Assembly: GCA_036250225.1 (NCBI GenBank)
Contig: JAPZLL010000018.1
Location: 434,001 to 498,000 of the forward strand
DNA from: Cercophora sp. LCS_1
Lineage: Eukaryota; Ascomycota; Sordariomycetes; Sordariales; Lasiosphaeriaceae
Reading direction: 5' to 3'
DNA: 64,000 nt
Shown here: piece after piece, positions 10,808 through 22,080 of the stretch
Layout: each line of letters starts with the position of its first letter
Position numbering within the stretch: the stretch's first letter is position 1
Translations under genes and position numbers: made by a program
The notes under the pieces: generated by a model
What the model was told of the DNA's origin: nothing
The model's input: the letters and a program-made list of their open reading frames with translations, nothing else
Database searches by the model: none

Positions 10808-12888
10808 ATGGAATTATCAGGTCCTGCGTCGATTGCGCCCGAACAGGACCACCCGTCGCCCACAGCCTCCACCCTCGGCTCCTCCGCCTCTCCCGACGTT
10901 CGATATCCTTACTACCCATCACCCGCACAAGAAAGAATACCACAGGGTACCTCAACAACCGGTATTATGACCGCTTCTTCCCTTGGGGGTGCGGCCGCCG
11001 CACCGTACGGCAGCGTCTCGCCGCGCACCGACAAGCGCCCAAGCCGAGCCCTCACATTCGTGCTCAAAATTCACAACGACGATCGGGCGCGCTTGCCCCT
11101 GCGTGTGGCTATTTACCCACATGATACTACTGAGTCCATTGTTACCACAGTCAGGAATTTCTTTGGCATTTATTCGGGGCCAGGTGCCACATCCCGTCTC
11201 GTTTTCGAGAACGAGAACGGGGAGGCACTCATCGCACAGTACGAAAACTTCCGCGACAAGATGACAGTCTTCGTCCAGGTGCTTGACGAGATTCCCGACC
11301 TGAACGGCGGCTTTCCCGGCCATTTCCGGTCGCCATCTATTGGTGCGCCCCTGTACAATGACTACTACGCAATGCAGGCGCCGCAATATGCGCCTTACGT
11401 CTCTCGCCCGGGCTCCGGTGCATCGCGCGTCCGTAGCCCTTCTCCGAACGGTGGGCGTGGACGTCGCAGTCTCTCGGCGGGCATGAACCAAGCGGGGAGC
11501 AAGAAAGGCCGCTCCCGATCCGCCAAGAGCCGTGCGAACGGCTCCCAAACCAACGGCGATGACATGAATGGCTACAGCAGCGGGAACGACGCTCCCGGCT
11601 CTTCTTCTGGGAAGTCCAAAGAACAGCTTGGCAATACCGAGATCAGTGTTGAGAACATTGTCGAGGGTGGCCGTCGCAAGCGCGCCAAGTTTGAGAGCTC
11701 TGTAAGCGCCAGATTTGGACAGCGACAGGGTAGCTGCCAGATACTAATAATATCTCCTCCCAGGAACTTCCGCTCTTTGCGCCGCCACAGATGCCGGCAG
11801 CAACCTCGAATGCCTCGGCCTCGCCGGCCCGGCGCAACGACCAGCACAGAAACTCGCTGCCCTTTGTCCACCCGGGACAAAATCCCTTCACAAACGCCCA
11901 GGTGCTTCATTCCCCACAAAGCTATTCGCATGGGTATGCCCATCCTGGGATGTATGCCACCCCAGGCGTCGACTCGCGTCGAGCTTCTGGGTTCCGCGGC
12001 GGGGTGATGCCCACCCCGGACCCTACGGTCGGCAGCTGTATGTCTGAGGAGGATAAGGATGTCGCCATGCAGCTTATGCGGTTGGGCGACATCTCCAACA
12101 TATCCCACGGACGCACTTCAGCCTCGACATTGGATGACACGTTCAGCGGGAGAGCCGATGCCGCCTCGTCAACAGGCGCCACAAGCGATGCCGAGGACGA
12201 TGGCGAAGACGAAGCCCCTCCACCCCGGAGACAGAAGCTCGACGCCGCCGGCCATCACAAGAAGACATTCAGCACTACAGACGCACATTTTGTCGGCCCC
12301 ATTGAGAGCGTCGAGACCAGCGATAACGACGCCGACTACGATGACACACCAGAGCATGGCTCCATGGCCGCCCCGAGACTCAAGAGCCCTAAGCAAAAGT
12401 CCAGCTCAATCAACGGTTCAAAGCCGCGCACGCAATTACCGAAGCTCAAGACCACCAAACAGGCCAAGCCCAAGCTCAAGAAGGCAGCCAGCACCGGGCC
12501 CATGTCGCCAGCGTCGCTCCCAGCCTCGCGCAAACAATCCATCGCATCCAACCCGGCCATGCCCTCCATGCCCGGCGAGGACGAGCAACCCGACCTTTCG
12601 ACAAAGCCGCGCTGCCAGCGCTGCCGCAAGAGCAAAAAGGGATGCGATCGTCAACGGCCGTGTGGCAGATGCCGCGACGCTGGACTCTCTGCCGAGATGT
12701 GCATTAGCGAAGATGAGGGCAATGGCCGCAAGGGTCGCTATGGCAGACACATGGGCGTTCCGATCAAGACGGATGAGATGCCGGCGCCGGATGCGCTCCT
12801 ACCGGCGGCACCTATTGCTACAGCCGCGGACGTTCTGGCACCCATGTCCGGCGCGCTCGACAAGAATGGCAAGAAGCGCAAGCGGTAG
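10808..12888 (+). CDS. Zn2Cys6 transcription factor with C-terminal zinc cluster and N-terminal beta-grasp-like domain
   Basis: Exons 10808-11701 and 11764-12888 (intron 62 nt, phase 0), predicting 672 aa. Residues about 80-160 form a compact hydrophobic/charged unit (from RALTFVLKIH to KMTVFVQVLDE, with an acidic FENENGE turn) that resembles a PB1 or ubiquitin-like fold; this is an inference. The middle is low-complexity, basic and Ser/Pro-rich. Residues about 582-611 hold six cysteines spaced C-x2-C-x6-C-x5-C-x2-C-x9-C with CRKSKKGCDRQRPC, a fungal binuclear zinc cluster that binds DNA. The cluster lies about 60 residues from the C-terminus, whereas most family members have it at the N-terminus, and I see no fungal_trans middle-homology region. 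The C-terminus is a basic KKRKR tail, a likely nuclear signal. The frame stays open upstream to 10424; ATG 10808 is chosen because the upstream part looks like spliced leader. Target genes unknown. Confidence 0.8.
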
Positions 12889-15800
12889 GCAATGCAGGCG
12901 CCTATTGGCCTGCGGCCGGTCGACCTGACTCGAAGATTGGCATGCATGGGTAATGATGGACACACCGCTCTTCCCCGGATTCGAGGACAGCCACGACAAC
13001 AACACGTCACGTTCGCCAAGGCCAAATCAGTGATTTGACAAGTTATTCTACCATTGCCCTTCGTCACTGGAAGATTTACATGAAGCTCTTATAATTTGCC
13101 GCTTTATCACTACATTCGGCATCCACTCTTTAGACTTGGGGGACAATCATCCGGAACGGAAGATCTGATGGAAATGGGATGAATGGAATGGCGTTCTTCC
13201 GAGGGTCTCACAATTCCCATCTCCTGTCCGGTTATTATTTTTGGGTGTCTCGTTTTTCAGGGGCAACGGAGGTTGCCCACTAGTGTCCTACGTGGAGTAG
13301 AAAGACCGCAGACGCTGCGGATGGAAATGGGAGAGTTAGCAGGAATAAAAGGGGTTGGCTGGGACACGGAGGTGGGAGTCTGAGGAGTTATGGTCCGGGT
13401 GGTGTGTTCGCTTTGATGGCTGTGTTGTGTGCGCAAAGTTTTGAAGGATTTTGTTTGCAATCCCTTTTTCCTGCTGTTGTTGCTGGGAAGCCGCATTTGA
13501 TGAGCTTCTCCTGCGGTAGTATGGATGTCAGAAGCGGTGGTAGTTGGCAGCGAGGAGAGAAAAGCGTGCTTGGTATCTGGTTGCTGTCGCGAGTGAGTTG
13601 TGTGTGATGATGGTCCGACGGGGTTTTTACGTCTCTCTGTCTGTTTTGTTCTGGTTTTCCTTGTATCCTGTGCGCTTGGTTGCTACTGACTCAAAGTTCG
13701 TCTGCTTGCGCGATTCCGCTTTCCCTTGTGGTGTTTGGTCAGGATGGGTGGCGACGGCAGTCTTGATTGTTCATGGTGAGTTGGGGAAATGAAGCATGAT
13801 ATTCAAATTCTTTTTTATCTTATCTCTCTTCTCTCTTGGCTGGACATATCGGCAGATAGTTCGAGGCTGTAGTCAAATAAATGAAACAAGAATAAATGAA
13901 GCATGTGTCCAGAGCGACAAAGCATCCTGCTTCGAAACATCGTTGCGCATTGCGCCGGATGGCTGTGTTTCATACGCCGCAGCATTCCTGGCCCAAACCA
14001 CGGTTCCAACTTTACGGGATCCCCTCCTCGACGTGCCGAATCAATGTCTTCTGGAAATAATCCGTTCAAACGCTTTGGCGCAAAAATCTTCGCCATCAGA
14101 ACATCGCAAAGTTCACAATCGCAAAACTCTGTGGGTCCAGCACACAGCACAGTGCCAACCCGTTCAAACAAACTTTCCGCGCTATACCGCGCTCGGCTCT
14201 AGCCGCGTCCCGCTAAAGGGCTTTGCAAGGTGGGGTTGGTCACTGGAGAACCGAACCGAGTAAAAAAAAACAAACAACCCCGCGTCTGTTTTTCTGCGGG
14301 TCCTGTCCGCCTTCCGCTTTCGGTCGGGTACGTCATGATTCAGGGCTCTTGATTGGTTGCGGATGGATGGCCGTGCGGTGGCAAGGGTTTTGGCGTGATA
14401 AGACATGGATAAGGGTTGTTGGTGGGGCTCGCGCCGCGGCGCGACGGTGGGATGGATCGGATCGGAAATGTGCAGGGTTCGGATTGGACAGGGGTGCTTG
14501 CTGTTAGTGGGTGCCCACCGCTGGTTTGGGTCGGTGACTCGGAGGTGGTCGGAGGCTGGGATGGCGTGATGGCGTTGGGTTTTTTTCGACAGCTTTTTTT
14601 AGTGGTTGAGGAGAGCCGGTGATACCCATGGTGGAAGGTTTGGGTTGTGATGAGTCCTGTGACGCATGTCGTTTTGGTGTTGTCGACTTTTGGATAGGAG
14701 GCAGGGGGCGAGAACGTCCACCCGCCACGATGAAGCCCTACAAAACTCATCAGATTTGCGAAGAAATGCTGTTACAAAATGCGGTTTGCTTGTTCGCTCA
14801 ACTTCGCTATGCTTGCGTCCCTTCAAGGGCTTGCGTCCCTTTAATGACACTGGGGCAGTAATTTGAGCCATAGCGACCCATCACTAGGTCACGCACTTTA
14901 AAGCACCATTGTGAATCTTGAAGACACGCTATCTGCTGGTCCAGGCATTTTCAGGATCAAACTGGGGAGTCTGTGACATATCGTTCAACGGAGATCATGG
15001 CTTGACTTGAATCTCGCCGCTTCCTCCTCATCAACTTTGTGCCATATCGACTTTAATGAAACCTTCGTCCCCAACCTCAACCTTAGGCTATAGGTGGTGG
15101 CTTGGAGTGTCTTGATTCACCAGGTATCAGAGAAAGTGAAATTATGTTGTTTGTCGATTTCAAATTCAGCGTTTCAAAATCTCAGACTGATGTCACCATG
15201 GTGAGGCGTCTGGATGACTTTTCGGCCACAGATGAAAGACCACAACATCTATCACGCCGCTCCTTGAATTTGAATTCAACGCTCTATGCTATACATTGTG
15301 TCTTGGAGAGCACCATGAGGGCCTGATCCAGCCACTTCAAGCTTCCGAACCTGAGAGGTTGCTCGTCACACAGGCAAACTCGTCGATGATCGAGAGGCAC
15401 CCACATATTTGGATCATTGTTTGATTCTCAAATCAAAGAAATGCAAGCTACTCGATGAATGCCGGATATCCGGGTCACCCAAATCAGAATCGCAATCAAC
15501 TTCTCATTGATATGATGGGGTAAGGGATTGCTTCATTGTGCGAAATCAGTACGTAACTCGCCCAGGGGTTGCGACACTCTGTTGGAGGGCAAGTGCGAAT
15601 AACGGCGGTCTGGACTCTGGAAGGGCCGCTTACCGCTTCTTTCAGTTTTCTGTGGTCTGCTGACTGGGCACGGTTGCAACTTCCAATCGTAATATTGCCC
15701 TTTTGCATGAATGAGTTGACTTTTCCCCATTGTCTGTTCTGGACCTCTCGGGATGTTCTAGTCCCTCGCCAATTTTGATGTTGTGTTAGACTGCGAATCG

Positions 15801-16564
15801 CATCGTTTATTCCCCATCTAAAGGTGTGCCAGATTGCTTTGGAACCCCCATTGCTTGGCACCTTGAACCCCTCTCGCTGATTGCGATACATCGTTGACGT
15901 CAGGCCACATAACAACCAACTTGACAAAGGTTTATATCTCCCTAACCGCCGAGACTTCTTCCGGCGAACGGATATTGTGAAAACCGGATCGTGATAATGT
16001 TCATTGAGCAGTAGGATGACTAGATCCTACGGCCCACATGGTCGGCGCCCTCCAAACGACTCCCTGTCATCGGGTAGCGGCCCCGAGAGAACGACGAAGC
16101 ATTTCAGAAACGGAAAGGGCGCAGGATTGGACAACCCCGCTACCGCGGCAACGGTCCGCTGCCGATGCATCGCCGGACAGTCATCCCCGGAATCGAGAAC
16201 ACCAGCTGACCAGGAGCCGCATCCGGTTCATGCAGCGCCGGCAGCCTCGAGGCGATCGGAAAGGGCGACCAGTGGCCGGTTTACATGGGGAGGGCGCAGC
16301 GATTTCGGCGGCCGGGAACAATGGCCTGAAAAGTGGGACGTGTACTCGGCAGGGCGGCGGGAGCTAACGCGGCTTCCGTCGACCGGCGGGTGATAGGGCA
16401 CCGAGGGGCATGCAGTGCTAACATGGGCTTGATAAGAAATTTGAGAAACAGGTGATGGGAGGTGATGGATTTATTCGATGGCCGCCCTCGATAATAGGGA
16501 CTTGGGAGCTCCTTGACTTCATCGCTCGTCGCGCTGGTTCTAAGAGCTTGACATCAACATCACA
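12889..16564. other. Intergenic, 3.7 kb
   Basis: Follows the regulator stop at 12888 and precedes the MFS start at 16565. The 12.9-13.9 kb part is T/G-rich, as expected of a 3' UTR and flank. Open frames (for example 14340-14750 and 15496-15927 minus, 16004-16393 plus) show no domains. A short direct repeat (GCTTGCGTCCCTT, twice) lies near 14811-14845. I see no RNA gene or mobile element. Confidence 0.5.
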
Positions 16565-17924
16565 ATGGCCGACCTAGTCACGGAAAAGCGCAGCGTCATC
16601 GTCAGGCCCTCTCAACTCCAAGAGTCGGACACCGAAAATGCACTTTCTCCCACCGATTCCCCTCCCGAATTCCAACCCCCGGATGGCGGCCTTACAGCAT
16701 GGACCCAGGTGCTCGCCGGGACCCTCGTCAACATGCTCTCCTGGGGCTACCCCTCCGCATTTGGTGTTTTCCAGCTGTACTACCGCGACACTCTTGGTCT
16801 CCCAGAAGCCCAGATATCGTGGATCGGCTCTGTCCAGACCTTTCTCGCCTTTATGACATGCACATTCTCGGGTCGGCTCGCCGACGCCGGCTACATCAAG
16901 TCGACTACCACCGCGGGGGCTTTCCTAATTGTGTTTGGCACCTTCATGACCAGTCTTGCGACAGAGTACTGGCAGATCTTCCTGGCGCAGGGGTTGTGCA
17001 CAGGGCTGGGGCTTGGTGTGATGTTCATGCCGCCACTGTCGTTGATCGGAGCCTATTTCCAGGAGAAGAGGAGTTACGCGCTTGCTGTGGCAGCAACGGG
17101 GACGGGCCTTGGCAGCGTGGTATTTCCGGCAATGATCCAGTATCTGATTCCGTCGGTTGGATTCCCGTGGGCGGTGAGGTGTGCTGGGTTTGTGGCACTG
17201 TTCATATCGGTGGTGTCCATTGCGATGTTGAGGCCGGTGTTGGCGCCGAGGAAGTCGGGGCCATTGGTGGAATGGAACGCGTTCAAGGAGCTGCCATACG
17301 TCTTGTATGCACTCGGGGCCTTTTTGTTCTTTTGGGCGCTGTACTTTGGGCTGTTTTTTGTGAGTTTCCCATGCTGCTCCTAGTTCTGGACACAGCTGAC
17401 CAACTGACCAGATCAACGCATATGCCCGCAATGTCGCAGGTTTCTCGACCACTGACTCTGTTCAGCTCCTTTTGATCGTCAACGGCTTGAGCATCCCCAG
17501 CCGACCGATGATGGGCTACATTGCCGACAAATGGACCGGGGCCATCAACGCATACGCAATCTCGACCTTCCTCCTAGGTGTCATGTCCTTTCTGTGGATT
17601 CCTGTCAACTCACGCGCTGGGATGTATGTGTTTGCCGTCTTCTTTGGCTTTGTCTCTGGTGCGGCGCAAGGTGTATACGTCGGCTCTCTGGCAAGCTTGA
17701 CCAAGGACCCGCGGAAGATGGGAACTCGCTTTGGGATGTGTTGCAGCATTGTCGCGTTTGCTACACTCGCCGGGCCGCCTACAGCGGGGGCTATCATTGA
17801 CCAGTCCGGCGGTGACTTCCTCTGGGCGCAGGTCTGGGCTGCGCTGGTGATTGTGTTGGGAGCGGTGGCTTTGGTGGCTTCAAGGTGCTCAGCTGTGGGA
17901 TTAAATTGGAGGGCGAAGATTTGA
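16565..17924 (+). CDS. MFS transporter, monocarboxylate porter-like
   Basis: Exons 16565-17359 and 17412-17924 (intron 52 nt, phase 0), predicting 435 aa. A soluble N-terminus of about 45 residues leads into PDGGLTAWTQVLAG, the typical start of TM1 in fungal monocarboxylate-transporter-type MFS proteins; about 12 hydrophobic segments follow, including GLGLGVMFMPPLSLIGAYF and a C-terminal GLNWRAKI tail. These plasma-membrane proteins move small carboxylates or related metabolites by proton symport; the substrate cannot be read from sequence. The stop lies 478 nt from that of the convergent FAD monooxygenase, so the pair may serve uptake and oxidation of an aromatic or carboxylate compound, but this is only positional. 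Confidence 0.88.
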
Positions 17925-18402
17925 AGAACGACTTGGAGATGGAGTGGAAGCATTGAACGAAGGAATCATGATCAGAGCTTGCGATGTGCGTATTGGTGGT
18001 GGGGTTGCGTATCGGCTATGGGTAGGCAACCGGCAAGTGACGGCACTATATATGTGCACGGAGGAGGAGTCCTTTCAAGTTGGACTCACCATAGTACCCT
18101 TCTATGGCCGAGCGGCCGAGCGGAAGTAGCGGTAGGTACCCTACTATTAGCCAGCCAGAAACCGCAACGGTTTCGATAAGGTGCTCCGTTCGATTCGTCT
18201 TCGAGTCGGTAAATCCGCGTGCCTAAGCTTTTGCCAATTTTTTGAACCTCGCGCAAGCACCCCTGGCGTCCCTGTTCTTAGGTCATGGGCGTTCAGCTAG
18301 AATACGGACTGCTGGAAGGGAGAACCAAACAGTCGATCAAATAATGTGGACGCGTGACAAAAATAGTGACAATGTTTATCCGATGTCTATTCCTCGGCAG
18401 GT
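17925..18402. other. Convergent intergenic gap
   Basis: Shared 3' flank of the MFS gene and the monooxygenase gene. It contains a tandem GGCCGAGCGG motif near 18106-18122 and a small hairpin (GATTCG/CGAGTC, near 18190-18206). I considered and rejected a tRNA here. Confidence 0.5.
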
Positions 18403-19740
18403 CTAAAGTCTTGATACCTCCCCGAATGGATCGTTCTGGTATGCCTTCTCGGCCTCCGCATAAGCATCGTAGCTGTACAAGAACGCCTGGATCTCCGGGC
18501 ACGTCCAGCGGCTTGGGAACGGCGCCTTGACTTCCTTGCCCAGCATGCTGAGGAAGACCTCGTCGCGCTTCTCCTGTGCTTCCCCATCCTCCATATGCGA
18601 GTCGTCCCTCTGCTTGAACGTTTCCAGCTGAATCTTCATCCCTCTCGGCATTCTCAAGTCCTGGTACATCCTCGACACCTTGGGCAGCTGCGTCGCCATC
18701 TCGCTTCTCCTCACCTTGCCTAGCAAGTGCCCCAACGCCGCTCCATCCTCTAAACTCGAATTGGCCCCCTGCGCGAGATACGGCAACATAGGGTGACAGC
18801 AATCGCCAGCCATGAAGAACGTCCCCTTCTTGTTCGCCCACTCCTCCAATGCATCCAGCCACATCAGCTTCCACTTGTGCACCCCCTTCACCTGCCTCAG
18901 GAACTTGCCCACCAACGGATCCCAGCCCTTGAACTTATCCCTCATCTCCTCCAAATCGCCCTCTAACTTGACCACCTCCTCAGGCAAATCATCCGGACAC
19001 AAAAACACTAAATTATACACGTCCCCACCCCTTACCGAATACCCGACCGCGTGACTCTTGGGTCCAATCCAGAACCGTACCGTCGGATCCTCCACAACCT
19101 TCCTCAACTCCTCACTATCCTCCCCCTCCAGCTCATCCACGCTCAACGTAATCCGATACGCCAAATCCCCCGTCAGCACAGCCGGACTGGGTCGTCCAAC
19201 AAACTGCGGCCGAATCTGGCTCCACAACCCGTCGCTCAACAGCACCACATCACCCTGTATTACCCTCCCGTCCTGCAAATGCACCCTTCCTTCATCAAAG
19301 TCGACCTTCACAGCCCTTGCGTTCAACTTAATCTCAACACCGAGTTTCACGCACTTGTTGATCATGGCCTGCTGCAGGTCAACGCGGTGCAAGTCCCAGA
19401 ACGGGTGGCCGTAGCGCTCGAGTACCTGCTTTTGCAGGTCCGGCTCGCGCGCGAGCGTCTTTCTGCCATCGTAGCGGTAGACGGATAGGGATTTGGGGAT
19501 CGCTGCGAGGGGCGCGAGTTGTGGGAGGAGACCCCATTTCGATAGCAACAGAGTTCCGTTGGGCGTGACTTGGAGGCCGGCGCCAACTTCTTGGAGGGCT
19601 TTGACTGTTTCGAGGACGGTGACGCGGTGGGAGGGGTTGGCGAGTTTGGTGGAGAGGGCGGCGGCTAGCCCGGCCAGGCCGGCGCCGATGACTACGAGGT
19701 GGATTCCCTCGGGGTCCGGGTCGGGGGGAGGGTTGGGCAT
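18403..19740 (-). CDS. FAD-dependent monooxygenase, salicylate hydroxylase-like (group A flavoprotein)
   Basis: Single exon, 445 aa from the ATG at 19740; the frame stays open to 19905, but the upstream part lacks features and the Rossmann strand begins 12 residues after this start. Motifs in order: dinucleotide-binding GAGLAGL at residues 19-25; an acidic/DG region around LLSDGLWSQIRPQF (the usual GADG is SDG here); the second FAD motif AGDCCHPMLPYLAQGAN. Group A flavin monooxygenases use NAD(P)H and O2 to hydroxylate, sometimes decarboxylatively, aromatic rings. GD-x2-H-x2-P-x2-AQG is diagnostic for the family but not for substrate. The absence of introns differs from the neighbours. It could act in salicylate or related phenolic catabolism, or on an unknown aromatic. 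Confidence 0.88.
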   Translation of the reverse strand: MPNPPPDPDPEGIHLVVIGAGLAGLAAALSTKLANPSHRVTVLETVKALQEVGAGLQVTPNGTLLLSKWGLLPQLAPLAAIPKSLSVYRYDGRKTLAREPDLQKQVLERYGHPFWDLHRVDLQQAMINKCVKLGVEIKLNARAVKVDFDEGRVHLQDGRVIQGDVVLLSDGLWSQIRPQFVGRPSPAVLTGDLAYRITLSVDELEGEDSEELRKVVEDPTVRFWIGPKSHAVGYSVRGGDVYNLVFLCPDDLPEEVVKLEGDLEEMRDKFKGWDPLVGKFLRQVKGVHKWKLMWLDALEEWANKKGTFFMAGDCCHPMLPYLAQGANSSLEDGAALGHLLGKVRRSEMATQLPKVSRMYQDLRMPRGMKIQLETFKQRDDSHMEDGEAQEKRDEVFLSMLGKEVKAPFPSRWTCPEIQAFLYSYDAYAEAEKAYQNDPFGEVSRL

Positions 19741-20252
19741 TTTCGCTTGGGGCTTGAGGGAGGGTATGTGATTGGGATTGGGAGATGTAGTTGTGATGGT
19801 GAGATAAGATGAGGCCGCGTTGGGTTGATATCGCGTGAAATGAATGTCTCGCGGTATTAATACACGCTGCGCATGTATCGGCAGTTGAGGCACGTCGCCG
19901 TGCAAGAGACCTTTGACTTTGGGGGTTTGGAGCCGTGGTGTACCCGAGTGGAGGGCCGGCCGGATCCAAGTGGGGGACTTCGGGGTGGAAAACGCGGGGA
20001 ATCATAGGTTCCGAGGGCTTGGATGGGGAGATGATTCGCCACGCGTGCCGGGCCGGCCCCGGCAACGCATGTCGGCTCTGCCACGCACAGTCAAGGGACA
20101 CCAAAACGTTTACCGTACTGTTTACCCGGAGGGTGAAAGTGGGTATCTAATGCTGCCCATGCCTCTATCAAGGGTCCACCCGGTACGCCTCGTGTCTGTC
20201 AGTTGTGCACCTTCCTTAAGTCCGAAAAAAAAAACCGCCCCCGGAATGATGA
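19741..20252. other. Intergenic: monooxygenase promoter and RPC4 3' flank
   Basis: Tandem minus-strand arrangement. I see no coding potential or RNA gene; a short A-run (20225-20234) lies near the RPC4 end. Confidence 0.5.
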
Positions 20253-21767
20253 TCACGCGTCCGGATTCTCCAGATCCTCGGAAGCCACATCCCAGCCCTG
20301 CTCGTCGTCCCATGTCGGCACCAGCGCAAATGATCCCTGGATTTTGCCCATGCCGTATGCTGCGCCAGAGAACTCCTTGACCTCGCCTTCTTCCAGCAAT
20401 ACGGCACTTGACAAGAAATTGGCCTGGGTACCCGGTGCAAGCAAAAGCGTCTGTCCACCCCAGCTGAGCTCCACCTTTCCGGACTTGCGCACCACTAGGT
20501 TGCCGACGAACCCGCCCTCCTTGACAAGCACGCTGTTGTCGTTTTGGGTCTCTTCGCTAGCCTCTTCGCCCTCCTCGGTCTTAACCTTGTCGGCGCCCTC
20601 AGTGAGATCAACAGTGACAGGCGCCTTCTTCTGCTGCGGAAACGTGTTATCGCTGCTGTCGTCGTCCTCGTCGTCCTCCGGGTCGGTTTTGATCTTATCG
20701 GCTGTCTGTGTTGGGCTTTCGAGAGGCGGCAAAACCGGAGGAAACTGAAAGAGAAACATGTGCCCTTCTAGTGACGTGGCTTCAATGTCCTTCTTGTCGT
20801 TGTCGGCTTCGCCGAGAGTAAAAAGCCTGACCATATTCCCCAGGTCCACTGCGAGAAGCTCCTCTTCGGTCGTACTGCTTGATCCCTTGTTCACCTTGGG
20901 CTTGTCTTCGGGGATCTGGTCGAGATCCATCATATCGGCGTCTTCGTCCTTAACGGGGGCTCTCTTCTTAGGCAGTGAATGTTCCCAGACCTCCTCATCC
21001 CTGGCTGGTTCTTTAGTGGCTGGTCTCTCCTGGTCGACGAACAAGGCATCGTCGTCGCCGCTCGCTGCTGCGCCCTTGTTCTTCGCCTCAATATCGGCCG
21101 TGTTGGCAACGGTGAGCTTCTCCTCCTTGTGCTCAATGCGTCTGATGCCCATCGGCAGAGGTGCCTGCCGCGTCCTGCGCTCGAATCCTTGCGAATCCAC
21201 TGTGATTCCTCTGTTGGGGTCGACTGGTACTGTATATAGCATGTCGGCGTTGATGCGATCGTTGTCCACATAGCCGCTGGATCCGTAACTTCCCTGTCCG
21301 CCACCGCTACCACCACCAACTACCCTAGCGTTAGCCAGCTCTCGGCAGCTTTGGTCGTGATGGGTAGACTTACAACTCATTCCTAAGCTCAATGGTCCCA
21401 GCGCGGTTGAAGCTCTAAGCGCACCACGCATGAAGCCACCCCGGCCTCGCCCTCGGCCCCTCCCGCGTGAGCGAGTGGCTTTGGCTTCCTCCCTGTAGTA
21501 CGCCGCATCGATTTTTGCGAAATCTTCGGCTCGCTTCAACCGGTCTTCTTCACCTCGGCGGACGGCTTTTGGCTTGAACCTCATCGTGCGTGTTGTGCCT
21601 CGCGCTGGGGCTGAGCTTGCGGCGGGGGCTGCGGATTGGGGTGCTGGCGTGACCGTGTCGGAGCGGGCGTCAGGGGTCGATGACTCTGTTGCGGCCGGTT
21701 GCTCGGCTTGGGCACTCGCTCGAGTAGTGCCTCCGCGTCCGCCGCGGGCTCGGCCTCTCGGTGGCAT
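20253..21767 (-). CDS. RPC53: DNA-directed RNA polymerase III subunit RPC4 (Rpc53)
   Basis: Exons 21767-21374 and 21319-20253; the 54-nt intron (GTAAGT donor, GGTAG acceptor) is a multiple of three and also stays open if retained, so 486 aa spliced or 504 unspliced. The N-terminus is Ala/Ser/Thr-rich and basic, with an RGRGRGRGRGG stretch near residue 105. The C-terminal conserved RPC4 region has the FLFQFPPVLPP motif, then GNLVVRKSGKVELSWGG and a beta-rich end (GSFALVPTWDDEQGWDV). RPC4/Rpc53 pairs with Rpc37 as the TFIIF-like subcomplex of RNA polymerase III in transcription initiation, termination and reinitiation at tRNA and 5S genes. The Asp/Glu-rich linker is typical. It shares a 313-nt divergent promoter region with ureD. 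Confidence 0.92.
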   Translation of the reverse strand: MPPRGRARGGRGGTTRASAQAEQPAATESSTPDARSDTVTPAPQSAAPAASSAPARGTTRTMRFKPKAVRRGEEDRLKRAEDFAKIDAAYYREEAKATRSRGRGRGRGRGGFMRGALRASTALGPLSLGMSCKSTHHDQSCRELANARVVGGGSGGGQGSYGSSGYVDNDRINADMLYTVPVDPNRGITVDSQGFERRTRQAPLPMGIRRIEHKEEKLTVANTADIEAKNKGAAASGDDDALFVDQERPATKEPARDEEVWEHSLPKKRAPVKDEDADMMDLDQIPEDKPKVNKGSSSTTEEELLAVDLGNMVRLFTLGEADNDKKDIEATSLEGHMFLFQFPPVLPPLESPTQTADKIKTDPEDDEDDDSSDNTFPQQKKAPVTVDLTEGADKVKTEEGEEASEETQNDNSVLVKEGGFVGNLVVRKSGKVELSWGGQTLLLAPGTQANFLSSAVLLEEGEVKEFSGAAYGMGKIQGSFALVPTWDDEQGWDVASEDLENPDA

Positions 21768-22080
21768 GGTTGGTTATTTGCTCATAAGTTTGGTGTTTGT
21801 GGAGGGATGTCGATTGAGAAAGCAAAGTCAATGGCAAAAAATAATTTGTTGCTGGCGATCACAGGTCTTGGTGGGGGACGAAAGTTTACCGCGGGGCAGC
21901 TGCTGAAAAAAGAAATGCGCTGCGATGCGATTTAACGTTGGGGCTAGCCTTACCAGGAATAGCAGCATCGAGCAGGGGTCGGGCTTGGCGGGCTCCCCTG
22001 TCTCGGAGAATAAAGCCGCTTGGCTCTCACCCTCACCTCACCACTGGATTTATAGCTCTGATAATGGCAACCACGAGACA
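21768..22080. other. Short divergent promoter region (RPC4/ureD)
   Basis: This 313-nt gap separates the two start codons. The ureD frame remains open upstream to 21925, but the extension looks non-coding. No clear TATA box is seen on either side. Confidence 0.45.

Noticed and set aside
14811..14845. Short direct repeat (GCTTGCGTCCCTT twice) as a CRISPR or transposon end
   Set aside because: Only two copies, no spacers, no terminal inverted repeats or transposase nearby.
15496..15927. 143-codon minus-strand open frame upstream of the MFS gene
   Set aside because: No domain or splice support; not distinguishable from background.
16004..16393. Arg/Ser-rich 129-codon frame just before the MFS gene
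   Set aside because: GC-rich promoter sequence translates this way in any frame; no conserved features.
18100..18215. tRNA-Ser/Leu-like sequence (TGGCCGAGCGG A-box-like, CGTTCGATTCG B-box-like)
   Set aside because: The T-arm and acceptor stems do not pair, and the A-box match comes from a tandem GGCCGAGCGG repeat.
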